Shown here piece by piece: positions 18,563 to 26,899 of a stretch of DNA of 64,000 bases. The stretch is from Faecalibacterium sp. UBA1360. Lineage in GTDB: Bacteria; Bacillota; Clostridia; Oscillospirales; Ruminococcaceae. Under the pieces are notes generated by a model. The model made no database searches, was not told the DNA's origin, and saw nothing but the letters and a program-made list of their open reading frames with translations. The DNA is taken from positions 1 through 64,000 of the forward strand of contig DBRU01000032.1 of assembly GCA_002306375.1 (NCBI GenBank), given 5' to 3'. Each line of letters begins with the position of its first letter. Positions within the stretch are counted from its first letter, which is position 1. The translations under genes and the position numbers were made by a program.

Positions 18563-18736
18563 TTATACGAACTGGTTGCGGGCGGGGTCGTATTCGAAGC
18601 CGACCTCGGCCAGGGTCTTGCGCAGTTCCTGCTCGTCGGCGTTTTCTTCCGCACAGAAAACGTTCGGTGTCATGCCGGTGTTGCGCAGTTTGGTATTGAC
18701 GTAGCTTAACAGGATCATGGGGTCACGGGGCAGCAT
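18563..18736 (-). CDS. DUF4250 small protein
   Basis: This 57-residue gene starts with MLPRDPMILLSYVNTKLR and ends with EVGFEYDPARNQFV, matching the DUF4250 pattern (short acidic helical protein with a DP-x-hLLS-hVN start and Y-[DN]-x-x-x-NQF end) known mainly from Clostridia. Its function is unknown. A strong AAGGAGG precedes the ATG. It sits between the rpmB terminator and the ATP-grasp gene, so it is probably the first gene of that unit, although no clear promoter was seen in the short gap. Confidence 0.85.
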   Translation of the reverse strand: MLPRDPMILLSYVNTKLRNTGMTPNVFCAEENADEQELRKTLAEVGFEYDPARNQFV

Positions 18737-18770
18737 GGAAACAGGCCCTCCTTAAAAGGTGACGGTATCA

Positions 18771-18807
18771 GAAAAAGCCGGCCACAGACGGTGACCGGCA
18801 TTTTTTG
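18771..18807 (-). terminator. rpmB terminator (works in both directions)
   Basis: GCCGGCCAC (18777-18785) pairs with GTGACCGGC (18791-18799), flanked by A and T runs on both sides, eight bases after the rpmB stop. Confidence 0.85.
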
Positions 18808-18814
18808 CTTCTTA

Positions 18815-19003
18815 TCAGACAGCGCGGGTGACCTTACCCGAGCGCAGGCAGCGGGTGCAGGCGTAGATATACTTCGGGGACCCATCCACGACAGCTTTTA
18901 CGCGCTTCACGTTGGGGCTCCAGGTACGATTGCTCCGACGATGGGAGTGGGATACCTTGATGCCGAACGCAACACCCTTGCCACAGCATGCACATTTGGC
19001 CAT
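18815..19003 (-). CDS. rpmB: 50S ribosomal protein L28
   Basis: L28 is a 62-residue structural protein of the large subunit. The sequence begins AKCACCGKGVAFGIKVSHSHRRSNRTW and carries two cysteine pairs (CACC near the N-terminus, CTRC near 49-52), so this is the zinc-binding form. ATG 19003 follows a strong AAAGGAGG; the longer open frame upstream is discarded. Its promoter lies at 19034-19062. In Bacillus rpmB sits beside spoVM; here the two are 20 kb apart. Confidence 0.97.
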   Translation of the reverse strand: MAKCACCGKGVAFGIKVSHSHRRSNRTWSPNVKRVKAVVDGSPKYIYACTRCLRSGKVTRAV

Positions 19004-19033
19004 AGCTTGCACCTCCTTTAACATAGCTGTATT

Positions 19034-19062
19034 ATCATAGCAAATCCAAATACAAAATGCAA
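19034..19062 (-). promoter_or_regulatory. rpmB promoter
   Basis: On the minus strand TTGCAT (19057-19062) and TATGAT (19034-19039) are 17 bases apart. The leader is short, about 25 bases. Confidence 0.7.
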
Positions 19063-19156
19063 GGGTTTTTTCAAAATATTGTAAAAATAATGCCCCGGCC
19101 CGCGTTTGGCCCACAAGCCCTATGCGGCAAAATGGCGGCAAAATGCCGCTTCGCAC

Positions 19157-19185
19157 TTGTTTTGGCCGGTTTATTACGGTATAAT
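19157..19185 (+). promoter_or_regulatory. Promoter for the site-2 protease - scpAB unit
   Basis: TTGTTT (19157-19162) and a perfect TATAAT (19180-19185) are 17 bases apart. It diverges from the rpmB promoter about 95 bases away. Confidence 0.75.
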
Positions 19186-19249
19186 ACAAAATGTATGTCT
19201 ATGTGCAGGCGGTTTTGCGCCGCGCATGAGAAGGGAAAGGATGTGTACG

Positions 19250-19909
19250 ATGGGCGGACTTTTGGGGCTGGATGTTTTGTATGATTATTGCGTGCGTGCT
19301 TTGGCGGTCCTGGTCGTCATTCCGTTTCACGAAGCCGCCCATGCCCTGGTCAGCTGGCTGCTGGGGGATCCCACGGCCAAGAACGCCGGCCGCCTTTCGC
19401 TGAACCCCGTGCGCCACTTTGATCCCCTGGGCACTTTGTGCATGGTGCTGGGGGGCGTTGGCTGGGCCAAGCCGGTGGGCATCGACGTGCGGCGTTTCCG
19501 CAACCCCAAGGTGGGCATGGCCGTGTCGGCCGCGGCGGGCCCGGCGGCCAACTTCCTTTTGGGGTTCGTTTCTACCATTGTATATAAGGTGGTGTGGTAT
19601 GCCTCCCGGGGCGCTGCGCCCCAGATCCTGCTGGATTTCTTGTGGTACATGATCGCACTCAATATCAGCCTGGCTGTTTTCAATCTTCTGCCGGTGCCGC
19701 CCTTTGACGGCAGCCGTATCGCCTTGCTGTTTTTGCCGCGCAACGCCTATTTCAAGGCCATGCGCTACGAGCGCTATATCATGATCGCCGTGCTGGTTTT
19801 GGTGCTGGCCGGGTTATTGGACGGGCCGCTGAACTTTTTTGTCAATGCGGTGTATGGGGCGTTTTTCGACGCCACCCGCTTTGTGGAGGCTGCGTTCGGT
19901 TTGCTGTAA
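19250..19909 (+). CDS. Site-2 protease family (M50) membrane metalloprotease
   Basis: This intramembrane zinc protease has 219 residues and about five membrane helices. The zinc motif HEAAH (H27, E28, H31) lies in the first helix and the third ligand in NLLPVPPFDG (D153), as in the compact YwhC/rhomboid-neighbour group of site-2 proteases. The substrate is unknown. The ATG at 19250 is chosen over 19241 because AAAGG abuts the latter. The placement just ahead of scpA is common in Clostridia, suggesting operon membership more than shared function. Confidence 0.9.
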   Translation: MGGLLGLDVLYDYCVRALAVLVVIPFHEAAHALVSWLLGDPTAKNAGRLSLNPVRHFDPLGTLCMVLGGVGWAKPVGIDVRRFRNPKVGMAVSAAAGPAANFLLGFVSTIVYKVVWYASRGAAPQILLDFLWYMIALNISLAVFNLLPVPPFDGSRIALLFLPRNAYFKAMRYERYIMIAVLVLVLAGLLDGPLNFFVNAVYGAFFDATRFVEAAFGLL

Positions 19910-19927
19910 GGGGTAATTGGTAAAAGA

Positions 19928-20662
19928 ATGGAATCCTTGACCTTTCATCTGGAAGATTTTGAGGGCCCGCTGGATCTTTTGCTGCATCTGGTGGGCAAGA
20001 ATAAGATGAACCTGTATGATATCAACATCATGCAGCTCATCGACCAGTACACGGCGGCCATCGCCACCATGCAGGACCGCATGGAGGTTTCCAGCGAGTT
20101 CATCGACATGGCCGCCCACCTGGTGCAAATGAAAAGCGCGCTGCTGCTGCCCCGCAGCCCGGAGGCCGAGCGCATGAAGGCCGAACTCACCGGCCGTCTG
20201 ATCGAATACAGCGCCTGCAAGCAGGTGGCTGCCGCGCTGGGTAGCCGGGCCAGGGACCTGTACACCGCTGTGCGCAGCCCCATGCCGCTGGAAGGCGCGG
20301 CCGAGTATTCCCGCCCGCACTCGCCGGACAAGCTGGTGCAGGCCTGGTACAGCCTGATGGGGCGCAGCCTTCGGCGCAAAAAGCCGGAAGCCGAACGCTT
20401 TGAACCGCTGGTCACGGCGCCTTTTGTGTCGGTGGCCAGCCGGGTGGCCCACCTTTTGCGAGGCATGCTGCGGGGCAGTGTGCGCCGCATGGGGGAACTG
20501 TTCAGCAAGGAGGAAAGCCGCAGCACCAACGTGGCTACCTTTCTGGCCTTGCTGGAACTGATCCGCGCCGGGCGTATCCGGGTGGGGGAGGACGGCGGTC
20601 TGCAAATGGACCGCACCCGCCGTCCGCGCCGCCGTGACCATACGAGGGAGGAACTGACATGA
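19928..20662 (+). CDS. scpA: Segregation and condensation protein A
   Basis: ScpA is the kleisin that bridges the SMC dimer heads in the chromosome-organising SMC-ScpAB complex. The 244-residue product starts with the typical FHLEDFEGPLDLLLHLV segment, contains the SEFIDMAAHLVQMKSALLLP helix and ends in a winged-helix region. It starts 18 bases after the protease gene and overlaps scpB by four bases (ATGA), so they are translationally coupled. Confidence 0.95.
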   Translation: MESLTFHLEDFEGPLDLLLHLVGKNKMNLYDINIMQLIDQYTAAIATMQDRMEVSSEFIDMAAHLVQMKSALLLPRSPEAERMKAELTGRLIEYSACKQVAAALGSRARDLYTAVRSPMPLEGAAEYSRPHSPDKLVQAWYSLMGRSLRRKKPEAERFEPLVTAPFVSVASRVAHLLRGMLRGSVRRMGELFSKEESRSTNVATFLALLELIRAGRIRVGEDGGLQMDRTRRPRRRDHTREELT

Positions 20663-21237
20663 ACGAACGCCAGAAACTGGGCGCTTTGGAAGCCATGCTG
20701 TTCGCCAACGCCGAACCGGTGGAGGCAGCCCGCCTGGCTGAGGCCATGCGCCTGGACACCGCCCAGGTGCAGGACCTTTTGGCGGTGCTGCAAAGCGAGT
20801 ATGACGCCCGGGAGGCCGGCGTCGTGCTGCTGCGATTCGAGGGCGACCGCTGGCAGATGACCACCCGCCCGTATTACGGCGAGGTGGTCAAGCGTATTCT
20901 GGACACCCGCCGCAACGCGCCCTTGTCCCCGGCGGCGCTGGAAGTGCTGGCCGTCATCGCCTACAACCAGCCCGTATCCCGCAGCTTTATCGAGCAGGTG
21001 CGCGGGGTGGATTCCTCGTCCACGGTCGCCAAGCTGATGGAGCGCGGCCTCATCGAGGAAGCCGGCCGCCTGGACCTGCCGGGCAAGCCGGTGGCGTTCC
21101 GGGTCACCGATACCTTTTTGCGGGTGTTCGGCCTGGGCAGCCTGGCTGACCTGCCGCCTTTGCACGATGAGGGCGCGCCCCCCGAGCAGGGCGACGGCGA
21201 CGAACCCCGCCAGCTGGATATGGAGAGCCTGACATGA
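20659..21237 (+). CDS. scpB: Segregation and condensation protein B
   Basis: ScpB dimers bind ScpA and modulate SMC. The 192-residue product has two winged-helix domains, with LEAMLFANAEPVE near the start and the well-conserved LEVLAVIAYNQPVSRSFIEQVRGVDSS in the middle, then LIEEAGRLDLPGKPVAFRVTDTFL. It overlaps scpA upstream and the DUF2953 gene downstream by four bases each. The C-terminus is acidic and variable. Confidence 0.95.
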   Translation: MNERQKLGALEAMLFANAEPVEAARLAEAMRLDTAQVQDLLAVLQSEYDAREAGVVLLRFEGDRWQMTTRPYYGEVVKRILDTRRNAPLSPAALEVLAVIAYNQPVSRSFIEQVRGVDSSSTVAKLMERGLIEEAGRLDLPGKPVAFRVTDTFLRVFGLGSLADLPPLHDEGAPPEQGDGDEPRQLDMESLT

Positions 21238-22073
21238 GCGCCGTGCTGGGGGCCCTGGCCGTCGCGGGCTGGGCCGTTGTGATCCTGTTGGCGCTGGTCC
21301 TTATGCTGGCGGCGGCCTTTCTGGTTTTGCCGGTGGGGTTGACGGTGGGGTGGAGCGTCCGCAAAGGCTTTTCGCTATTCGCCTGGGCAGGCCCCTTGCG
21401 CCGGCAGTTGTATCCCCGCCCGCGCCCCAAGCGCCGGAAGAACAAGAGCGAACAAAAGCCCCTGAAAAACCTGGCGCAGGCGCAGCCCCAAGCGCAGGCG
21501 CAATCGCGTCGGGAAGACCCGGGCCCCGCGGCCGGCCCTGCGGCTGCGCAGGCTGCCCCGGGGAGCCCGGCGGATTCTGGCCCCGCACCCGAATCCGCCG
21601 CCTCGTCCGGGCAAACTGCTGCTTTGCCTGGGGCGCAGGATCTGCCCGACACCGCCGAATTGGAAGATGGCGACCCCTCGGCCATGGCGCTGCTGGGGAT
21701 GCTGCGGCTGTTCTGGCGAGCGCTGGAACCCCGGCGGCAGCAAATCCTGCGGGGCGTGATGCTCGACGACGTGCGGGTGTTCTGGACCGTCACGGGCAAG
21801 GACGCCGCCGACACCGCCGTTTGCTACGGTCGGCGTATCGCGCTGTGCAACACGCTGCTGGCCTTTGCCCGGGACCGTGTGCGCATCCGGGCGTCCTCCC
21901 TTCGCCTGGAGCCGGATTTTCTCGGGACTCTTTCGCAAAACCGCTTTTTTTCTTGCCAAATCCGTACCCGTCCGTATATAATGGTGTTGATCCTGCTGTG
22001 CCTGCTGCGCAGGGACGAGCGGGGCGCGACCCCGCTGGACGACATCCGCGAACAACTCAACGGCCTGCGCTGA
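21234..22073 (+). CDS. DUF2953 membrane protein
   Basis: The 279-residue product has one N-terminal membrane segment (about 8-34), a basic stretch, then about 75 residues rich in Ala, Pro, Gln and Ser (about 75-150) and a conserved C-terminal part with DDVRVFWTVTGKDAADTAVCYG and a second hydrophobic patch near the end. Position between scpB and gerW and the C-terminal part fit the DUF2953 family, linked by neighbourhood to sporulation genes in Clostridia. Its function is unknown. The low-complexity insert makes it longer than usual family members. Confidence 0.75.
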   Translation: MSAVLGALAVAGWAVVILLALVLMLAAAFLVLPVGLTVGWSVRKGFSLFAWAGPLRRQLYPRPRPKRRKNKSEQKPLKNLAQAQPQAQAQSRREDPGPAAGPAAAQAAPGSPADSGPAPESAASSGQTAALPGAQDLPDTAELEDGDPSAMALLGMLRLFWRALEPRRQQILRGVMLDDVRVFWTVTGKDAADTAVCYGRRIALCNTLLAFARDRVRIRASSLRLEPDFLGTLSQNRFFSCQIRTRPYIMVLILLCLLRRDERGATPLDDIREQLNGLR

Positions 22074-22103
22074 AAGGCCGGCAGATACAGGAGGTAATTT
22101 ACT

Positions 22104-22535
22104 ATGGCAGAACATCCGCTTCAGGGCATGATGGGCGTCACGATGGAAAAGGTGCGCGATCTTGTGGATTCCTCCACCATCATCGGCGATCCCATCAAGG
22201 TCGACGACGCCACCACCATCATCCCGGTATCCCGCGTGACCTTCGGGTTTGCGTCGGGCGGTTCGGACGTGGCCCCCAAATCCGACAAGCAGATGTTTGG
22301 CGGCGGGTCGGGCGCCGGTGTGTCCATCACGCCCATTGCGTTTTTGATCGTCAGCGCCTCGGGCGTTCGCACGGTGCAGCTCATGGAGCACGCCTCCACC
22401 ATCGACAACGCCATTTCGGCGCTGCCCGAACTGGTGGACAAACTGGCCGAGATGATCGGCCGCGGCAAGCCCGGTAAGGACACCGCCGCCGAAGCCGCCA
22501 AGGAAGCCTTTGCCGAGGCCGACGCCGCCCAATAA
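22104..22535 (+). CDS. gerW: GerW/YtfJ family sporulation protein
   Basis: The 143-residue product shows the family pattern MMGVTMEKVRDLVDSSTIIGDPI, IIPVSRVTFGFASGG, and a Gly-rich loop (FGGGSGAGVSITPIAFLIV). GerW (YtfJ) is a forespore-made protein needed in Bacillus for normal germination. It lies 30 bases after the DUF2953 gene with a good AGGAGG. It is a sporulation marker outside the main sporulation block. Confidence 0.92.
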   Translation: MAEHPLQGMMGVTMEKVRDLVDSSTIIGDPIKVDDATTIIPVSRVTFGFASGGSDVAPKSDKQMFGGGSGAGVSITPIAFLIVSASGVRTVQLMEHASTIDNAISALPELVDKLAEMIGRGKPGKDTAAEAAKEAFAEADAAQ

Positions 22536-22647
22536 GGCGCGCCGCCCCGATGCCGGGGCGCGGCCTCATAACCCGAACTACGGCGCAAGGCGGCCCCCGG
22601 CCACTTTGCGCCCTTTTTACACACAAAGAAACGAGGAAACAATTACC

Positions 22648-23415
22648 ATGGCACAGCAACGCATCCAGAAAGTATTGTCCGACCAGGGCGTGTGTTCCCG
22701 CCGCGCGGCGGAACGCCTGATCGAGGAAGGCCGCGTCAAGGTCAACGGCCACCCGGTCACCCTGGGCGACAAAATGGACCCTGATTTTGACAAGGTCTCC
22801 ATCGACGGCAAAAACGTGCGCGTCGTGCGCAAACGGCAATATATCTACATCATGCTGCACAAGCCCCGGGGCTATATCACCACCGCCTCGGACGAGCACG
22901 GCCGCAAGACGGTCATGGACCTGGTGCAGGGGGTGGGGCGGCGCGTGTATCCCGTGGGCCGCCTCGACAAAGACAGCGAAGGCCTTTTGCTTATGACCGA
23001 CGACGGGGCCTTTGCCAACCTGCTGACCCATCCGTCGGGGGGCGTGGGAAAATTATACCGCGTCACCGTGCGCCCCCGCGCCACCGAGGAACAGATCGTC
23101 AAAATGGCCAGCGGCGTGGTGCTGGACGACGGCGTCAAGACCGCTCCGGCGGTGATCCACGTGGCCACCGATGAGCCTGGACGCACGGTGCTGGAGATCA
23201 CTTTGCACGAAGGCCGCAACCGCCAGATCCGCCGCATGTGCGAGGCCGTGGGGCTTGAGGTCATCCGTCTCAAGCGTAGCGCCGAAGGCCCCGTCAAGCT
23301 GGGCATGCTGCCCCCGGGCGAATGGCGGGAACTCAAACGCTCGGAGGTCACGGCCCTGCGCAACGCGGCCGCCCGCGCTTCTCGCCCTGCCGATCGGCGG
23401 AATCAGGACGATTGA
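22648..23415 (+). CDS. rluB: Pseudouridine synthase, RluB/RsuA family
   Basis: It converts a specific uridine of rRNA (23S in RluB, 16S in RsuA) to pseudouridine. The 255-residue product has an N-terminal S4 RNA-binding domain (RIQKVLSDQGVCSRRAAERLIEEGRVKVNG) and a catalytic domain with the aspartate motif GRLDKDSEGLLLMTDDG. The RQIRRMCEAVGLEVIRLKR segment closes it. The ATG at 22648 follows ACGAGGAAAC; an upstream frame extension into gerW is spurious. A terminator follows. Confidence 0.93.
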   Translation: MAQQRIQKVLSDQGVCSRRAAERLIEEGRVKVNGHPVTLGDKMDPDFDKVSIDGKNVRVVRKRQYIYIMLHKPRGYITTASDEHGRKTVMDLVQGVGRRVYPVGRLDKDSEGLLLMTDDGAFANLLTHPSGGVGKLYRVTVRPRATEEQIVKMASGVVLDDGVKTAPAVIHVATDEPGRTVLEITLHEGRNRQIRRMCEAVGLEVIRLKRSAEGPVKLGMLPPGEWRELKRSEVTALRNAAARASRPADRRNQDD

Positions 23416-23429
23416 GTTTTGCAAAGCGG

Positions 23430-23475
23430 ACAAAAGCCAAAAAAACCGGGCAGAATACTGGCTTTTTGTACAAAA
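23430..23475 (+). terminator. Terminator after rluB
   Basis: ACAAAAGCCA (from 23430) pairs with TGGCTTTTTGT (ending near 23471) around a GC-rich loop, with the T run inside the 3' arm. It lies 15 bases after the rluB stop. Confidence 0.75.
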
Positions 23476-23480
23476 TCCAC

Positions 23481-23509
23481 TTGTGGTGAAAAAAATAAAG
23501 TAGTATAAT
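23481..23509 (+). promoter_or_regulatory. Promoter for the carboxyltransferase operon
   Basis: TTGTGG (23481-23486) and a perfect TATAAT (23504-23509) are 17 bases apart, with an A-rich spacer. The leader is about 45 bases, ending in AGGAGG. Confidence 0.75.
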
Positions 23510-23563
23510 CAATGTATATGGCATTGTGTACACCATACTGCTATCAATACAGGAGGTCACTAA

Positions 23564-24886
23564 ATGGCTGCAACAAAACCTGGCAAGGCACAACTCCTTG
23601 CCGCATTTTTTGACGATGGGAACCATACCGCGTTGTTCGCCGACGGCCCGGTCAGCGCCGCGTACGGCAGCGTGGGCGGGCAGAGCGTTTACGCTGTGTT
23701 CCAGGATGGACGTCCGCTGGGCGTCGAGGACATCGAAAAGAACATCCGCGTGCTGAAAATGGCCGCCGAAGTGGGCGCCCCGGTCGTTACCTTCTATGAC
23801 TCTACCGGCGCCTGCCTGGAAAGCGGCCTGGCGCTGCTCAACGCGAACTCCCGGCTGATGGCCCAGATCGCCCGCGTCTCGGGCGTGGTGCCCCAGCTGG
23901 CCGTGGTGGTGGGTACCTGCGCCGGGTCTGCCGCCGTCCATGCGGCCGCCGCCGATGTGTGCATCATGGCTAAGGATGCCGAACTGTTCCTCAACGCGCC
24001 TTTCACCAGTGAGGACAGCCTCTCCTTTGCCGGTACCGCCGAATTTGCCGCCCGCGCCGGCGTGGCCGCCATTGTGGCTGACGACGCCGTCAAGGCTGCC
24101 GCCGAAACCGCCCGCGTGGTGGCGCTGCTGCCCGCCAACAACCTGGCCGGTCCCGCGGTGTTTGATTACGCCGCCCCCGCCAAGGCGCTGGACCTGAACA
24201 ACTATGATCCCGCCAAGGCTGCCGCCGCGCTGGCGGATGAAGACAGCGCCGTGGAACTGTACGCCGGGTACGGCAAGGCTGTTTACACTGCGCTGGCTAC
24301 CGTGGGCGGCGCGGCTGTGGGCATCGTGGCCACCGCCAAGCGCGCCATCAACCACCACTGCACGGCCAAGGCGGCTCGCTTCATCCGTATGTGCGACGCC
24401 TACAGCATTCCCGTTCTGACCATCGTCAACACCGACGGCTTCGTGCGCAGTGAAGGCGACGACCTGGCCGGCGGCATCCGCCAGGCCGCCCGCATGGCCG
24501 GCGTCTACGCCGAAGCCACCACGGCCAAGGTGGCCGTACTGGCCGGGGAGGCCGTTGGCCCCATCTACACGGTCTTTGCCGCGTCGGCGGACTGGCGCAT
24601 CGCGGTGGAAGGGTGCACCATCGCCCCTCTGGCCCCCGAAACGGCCGTCAGCGTGCTGTATAAAGAGGAGATCTTTGCGGCCGACAACCTGGAGCAGGCC
24701 ACCAAGGCCAAGGCGGACGCCTACAAGGCCGAGGTTTGCAGCGCCGCTGCGGCTGTGGCCAACGGCTCGGCCGATTCCGCCGTTGCTCCCGCGGGCGTGC
24801 GCGCCGCCGTGGTCCAGGCTCTGGATATGCTGGCCAGCAAGCGCGCGGTCGGCCTGGCCAAGAAGCACGGCAACATCACCCTGTAA
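23564..24886 (+). CDS. Carboxyltransferase (MmdA / transcarboxylase 12S-like)
   Basis: The 440-residue product consists of two crotonase-fold halves, as in the acyl-CoA carboxyltransferase subunit of biotin-dependent decarboxylases and of transcarboxylase. Visible signatures are SGVVPQLAVVVGTCAGSAAVHAAAADVCIMA in the N-half and TIVNTDGFVRSEGDDLAGGIRQAARMAGVYAEATTAKVAVLAGEAVGPIY in the C-half. It is about 70 residues shorter than typical MmdA/12S (about 510) because the N-terminus is abbreviated. The biotin carrier and an oxaloacetate/pyruvate carboxyltransferase follow. The acyl-CoA substrate cannot be told. Confidence 0.85.
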   Translation: MAATKPGKAQLLAAFFDDGNHTALFADGPVSAAYGSVGGQSVYAVFQDGRPLGVEDIEKNIRVLKMAAEVGAPVVTFYDSTGACLESGLALLNANSRLMAQIARVSGVVPQLAVVVGTCAGSAAVHAAAADVCIMAKDAELFLNAPFTSEDSLSFAGTAEFAARAGVAAIVADDAVKAAAETARVVALLPANNLAGPAVFDYAAPAKALDLNNYDPAKAAAALADEDSAVELYAGYGKAVYTALATVGGAAVGIVATAKRAINHHCTAKAARFIRMCDAYSIPVLTIVNTDGFVRSEGDDLAGGIRQAARMAGVYAEATTAKVAVLAGEAVGPIYTVFAASADWRIAVEGCTIAPLAPETAVSVLYKEEIFAADNLEQATKAKADAYKAEVCSAAAAVANGSADSAVAPAGVRAAVVQALDMLASKRAVGLAKKHGNITL

Positions 24887-24920
24887 CAACATCTTCATTA
24901 CATAGAAGGAGGACCTCCCC

Positions 24921-25304
24921 ATGAAACATCTCACCGTGACCGTCAACGGTGTCGCCTACGATGTCACCGTCGAAGAAAGCACCGGCGCTCCCGTTGCCGC
25001 CGCCCCCGCTGCTGTGCCTGCCGCTCCGGCTGCTCCCGCTGCCGCTCCCGCTCCTGCGGCGGCTCCTGCCGCTCCCGCCGGCGCTGCCGGCGCCGTGACC
25101 GTTTCGGCTCCCATGCCCGGCAACATTCTGGACGTGCGCGTGCAGCCCGGCGCTTCGGTCAAGGCCGGCGACACCCTGATGATCCTGGAAGCCATGAAGA
25201 TGGAGAACGAGATCTCCGCCCCGCAGGACGGCACCATCGCCAGCGTCAATGTGCGCAAGGGCGACACCGTCAGCTCCGGCGACGTGCTGTGCACCATGAA
25301 CTGA
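24921..25304 (+). CDS. Biotin carboxyl carrier protein (biotin/lipoyl domain)
   Basis: This 127-residue carrier shuttles CO2 as carboxybiotin between the two carboxyltransferases on either side. It has a short N-terminal beta segment, an Ala-Pro linker (about 23-56) that acts as a flexible swinging arm, and a biotinyl domain with the attachment motif EAMKMEN (biotinylated K93, 34 residues from the end, the usual spacing). AGGAGG precedes the ATG. Confidence 0.96.
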   Translation: MKHLTVTVNGVAYDVTVEESTGAPVAAAPAAVPAAPAAPAAAPAPAAAPAAPAGAAGAVTVSAPMPGNILDVRVQPGASVKAGDTLMILEAMKMENEISAPQDGTIASVNVRKGDTVSSGDVLCTMN

Positions 25305-25338
25305 TCAGGCCCGCAGTTTGAAAACGAGGTGAATAAGA

Positions 25339-26742
25339 TTGGCTAAGAAACCGATTCAGATTACCGAAGTCGTGCTGCGCGACGCGCACCAGTCGCTGCT
25401 TGCCACCCGCATGAAGATGGAGGAGATGCAGCCCATCCTGAAAGCTATGGATGAAGTGGGCTACTTCTCGGTGGAATGCTGGGGCGGCGCGACCTTTGAC
25501 TCCTGCATCCGCTTTTTGGATGAGGACCCCTGGGTCCGCCTGCGCACCCTGCGCAAGGAAATGCCCAACACCAAGCTGCAAATGCTGTTCCGCGGCCAGA
25601 ACATGCTGGGCTACCGCCACTACGCCGACGACGCGGTGGAATATTTTGTCCAGAAGTCGGTGGCCAACGGCATCGATATCCTGCGCATCTTCGATGCCCT
25701 GAACGACCCGCGCAACCTGCAGACCGCCATCAAGGCTGCCCGCAAAGAGCGCGCCCACGTGCAGGCCTGCATCAGCTACACCCTGAGCCCTGTACATACC
25801 AACGAGTATTTCGTCGAGTACGCCAAGACCCTGGAAGAGATGGGCGCCGATTCCATCTGCATCAAGGACATGGCCGGCCTGCTCAAGCCCTACACCTGCT
25901 ATGAACTGGTCAAAGCGTTGAAGGAAGCCGTGGATATCCCCATCGACATCCACAGCCACTACACCGCGGGCCTTGCCTCCATGTCCATCCTCAAGGGCAT
26001 CGAGGCCGGCGCCGACATCATCGACACTGCCATGAGCCCGCTGGCTTTGGGCACCTCCCATATGCCCACCGAGAGCCTGGTCGCCGCCTTGCAGGGCACC
26101 GAATACGACACCGGCCTGGACCTGGGCAAGCTGAACGTGGTGCGTGAGCATTTTGCCAAGCTGCGCGAAAAGTACATCGCCAACGGCCAGATCAGCCACA
26201 AGGTCCTGGGCGTGGACGCCAACACCCTGCTGTACCAGGTGCCGGGCGGTATGCTGTCCAACATGATCAAGCAGCTCAAGGACGCCGGCAAGGAAGACCA
26301 GCTGGATGAGGTCCTCAAGGAGATCCCCCGCGTGCGCGAGGATGCCGGCTATCCGCCGCTGGTCACCCCCACCAGCCAGATCGTGGGCACCCAGGCGGTG
26401 TTCAACGTGATCATGGGCGAGCGGTACAAGATGGTCACCAAGGAGTTCAAGGGCCTGGTCCACGGCGACTACGGCAAGACTCCCGCGCCCATCAAGCCGG
26501 AATTCAGCAAGATGATCCTCAAGGGCGAAGAACCCATCACCTGCCGCCCCGCGGACCTGCTGGAGCCCGAGGTGGACAAGATGAAGGCCGAGGCCGCCAA
26601 GTACGCCATCCAGGAAGAGGACGTGCTGACCTACGCCATGTTCCCCCAGGTCGCGCCCAAGTTCTTCGAGAAGCGCAACGCCCGTATGCACGGTGTGGAT
26701 GAACTGCACGCCGACTACCAGAAAAAGTCCCATCCGGTCTGA
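25339..26742 (+). CDS. Oxaloacetate decarboxylase alpha / transcarboxylase 5S-like carboxyltransferase
   Basis: The 467-residue product is a TIM-barrel carboxyltransferase that exchanges CO2 between carboxybiotin and pyruvate/oxaloacetate. The metal-binding RDAHQS near residue 14, MLFRGQNMLGYRHYAD, the SICIKDMAGLL segment with the lysine expected to be carbamylated, and IHSHYTAG are all present. It lacks the C-terminal biotinyl domain of one-chain OadA; that part is the separate gene before it. The start is TTG 25339, nine bases after GAGGTG. A terminator follows directly, so no beta (sodium-pump) or gamma subunit is in this operon. Confidence 0.93.
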   Translation: MAKKPIQITEVVLRDAHQSLLATRMKMEEMQPILKAMDEVGYFSVECWGGATFDSCIRFLDEDPWVRLRTLRKEMPNTKLQMLFRGQNMLGYRHYADDAVEYFVQKSVANGIDILRIFDALNDPRNLQTAIKAARKERAHVQACISYTLSPVHTNEYFVEYAKTLEEMGADSICIKDMAGLLKPYTCYELVKALKEAVDIPIDIHSHYTAGLASMSILKGIEAGADIIDTAMSPLALGTSHMPTESLVAALQGTEYDTGLDLGKLNVVREHFAKLREKYIANGQISHKVLGVDANTLLYQVPGGMLSNMIKQLKDAGKEDQLDEVLKEIPRVREDAGYPPLVTPTSQIVGTQAVFNVIMGERYKMVTKEFKGLVHGDYGKTPAPIKPEFSKMILKGEEPITCRPADLLEPEVDKMKAEAAKYAIQEEDVLTYAMFPQVAPKFFEKRNARMHGVDELHADYQKKSHPV

Positions 26743-26761
26743 TCCCATCGCCGGGTGAACC

Positions 26762-26793
26762 GCCCCCGCGGCCATGGCCGCGGGGGCTTTTGT
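26762..26793 (+). terminator. Terminator of the carboxyltransferase operon
   Basis: GCCCCCGCGGCC pairs with GGCCGCGGGGGC around AT, then TTTTG. It starts 20 bases after the stop codon. Confidence 0.9.
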
Positions 26794-26817
26794 ATACACA
26801 AGGCCGGGCGCGCCGTC

Positions 26818-26846
26818 TTGCCAAACCGGGATGGGGATAGTATAAT
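26818..26846 (+). promoter_or_regulatory. Promoter ahead of yicC
   Basis: TTGCCA (26818-26823) and TATAAT (26841-26846) are 17 bases apart. It may drive the long plus-strand run that follows. Confidence 0.75.
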
Positions 26847-26899
26847 AAACTGAATATACCCATAGCCCAAAATCTGGTTGGAAGGTGTGAACACAGTTT

